The notes beneath the pieces are model-generated. The model was not told the origin of the DNA, made no database searches, and saw only the letters and a list, made by a program, of their open reading frames with translations. This document shows, one piece after another, positions 7,415 to 7,587 of a stretch of 7,587 nucleotides of DNA. Each line of letters opens with the position of its first letter. Position 1 is the stretch's first letter. Source of the DNA: Gammaproteobacteria bacterium (lineage in GTDB: Bacteria; Pseudomonadota; Gammaproteobacteria; Enterobacterales; Alteromonadaceae); assembly GCA_023481025.1 (NCBI GenBank), contig JAMCWV010000261.1:1-7587 (forward strand), in the 5' to 3' direction. A program made the position numbers and the translations under genes.

Positions 7415-7587
7415 ATGAAGCGGTTATTTGGCTTAATTTCGGTTGTACTTGTCGTGGTCGGTTTTTATGTCTGGTTAGGGCAAGAGCCGCTGGATGACGT
7501 CAGCGACAGTGCGGCGGCGGTGAACGACGAACGCGCGCAGGCTTATACACAACGTTTGCAGCAACGTGCCGATGCGTTACAAGGGCA
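7415..7587 (+). CDS. N-terminus of a membrane-anchored or exported protein (cut by window end)
   Basis: The first 57 codons are open and run off the window. The protein begins MKRLFGLISVVLVVVGFYVW: two basic residues followed by a hydrophobic stretch at about 4-20. With no AxA cleavage site right after it, this looks more like an uncleaved signal anchor than a cleaved signal peptide. The following segment is acidic (EPLDDVSD, about 24-31) and then rich in Ala, Gln and Arg (about 40-56), probably helical and facing the periplasm. The gene follows the terminator at 7329-7367 and so is probably transcribed separately, although no convincing promoter is visible in the 47 nt between them. Function is not recognisable from this fragment. 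Confidence 0.7.
   Translation, partial: MKRLFGLISVVLVVVGFYVWLGQEPLDDVSDSAAAVNDERAQAYTQRLQQRADALQG

Overview
The window looks like the downstream end of a surface-polysaccharide (O-antigen or capsule type) gene cluster from a Gram-negative bacterium, followed by two unrelated short genes. The RmlA-like fragment, the multidomain glycosyltransferases, the moderate base composition and the Sec-type signal peptide fit a gammaproteobacterium, possibly a marine one. That placement is an inference from style, not from a marker gene.

Layout, all on the + strand: (1) 18-497, the C-terminal half of glucose-1-phosphate thymidylyltransferase (RmlA), with its catalytic N-terminal half missing. (2) 506-3109, a large glycosyltransferase-like protein with an N-terminal helical repeat, a 'GWA' beta-rich module, a degenerate GT2 (GT-A) region and an intact-looking GT4 (GT-B) domain. 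(3) 3106-6762, a longer paralogue with the same four modules, an intact GT2 domain and a second GT-B domain at the C-terminus; it overlaps the previous gene by 4 nt. (4) 6763-6941, an AT-rich intergenic stretch with at most a weak promoter. (5) 6942-7304, a small secreted four-cysteine protein of unknown function, followed by a strong Rho-independent terminator at 7329-7367. (6) From 7415 to the window end, the start of a membrane-anchored protein.

The first three genes read as one transcription unit, with spacings of 8 nt and -4 nt. RmlA would supply dTDP-glucose for dTDP-rhamnose or related sugars, and the two large proteins would transfer sugars onto a growing glycan at the cytoplasmic face of the inner membrane. 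The two proteins are clearly paralogous, so they probably arose by tandem duplication. One copy then lost its GT2 active site, or the other gained a third domain.

The most striking non-coding signal is at the very start. Bases 1-24 are an exact reverse complement of 484-507, and recognisable RmlA homology begins just where this repeat ends. This looks like a fold-back junction (assembly or amplification chimera at a sequence end) or, less likely, a genuine inversion that truncated rmlA. No CRISPR, tRNA, rRNA or transposase was seen.
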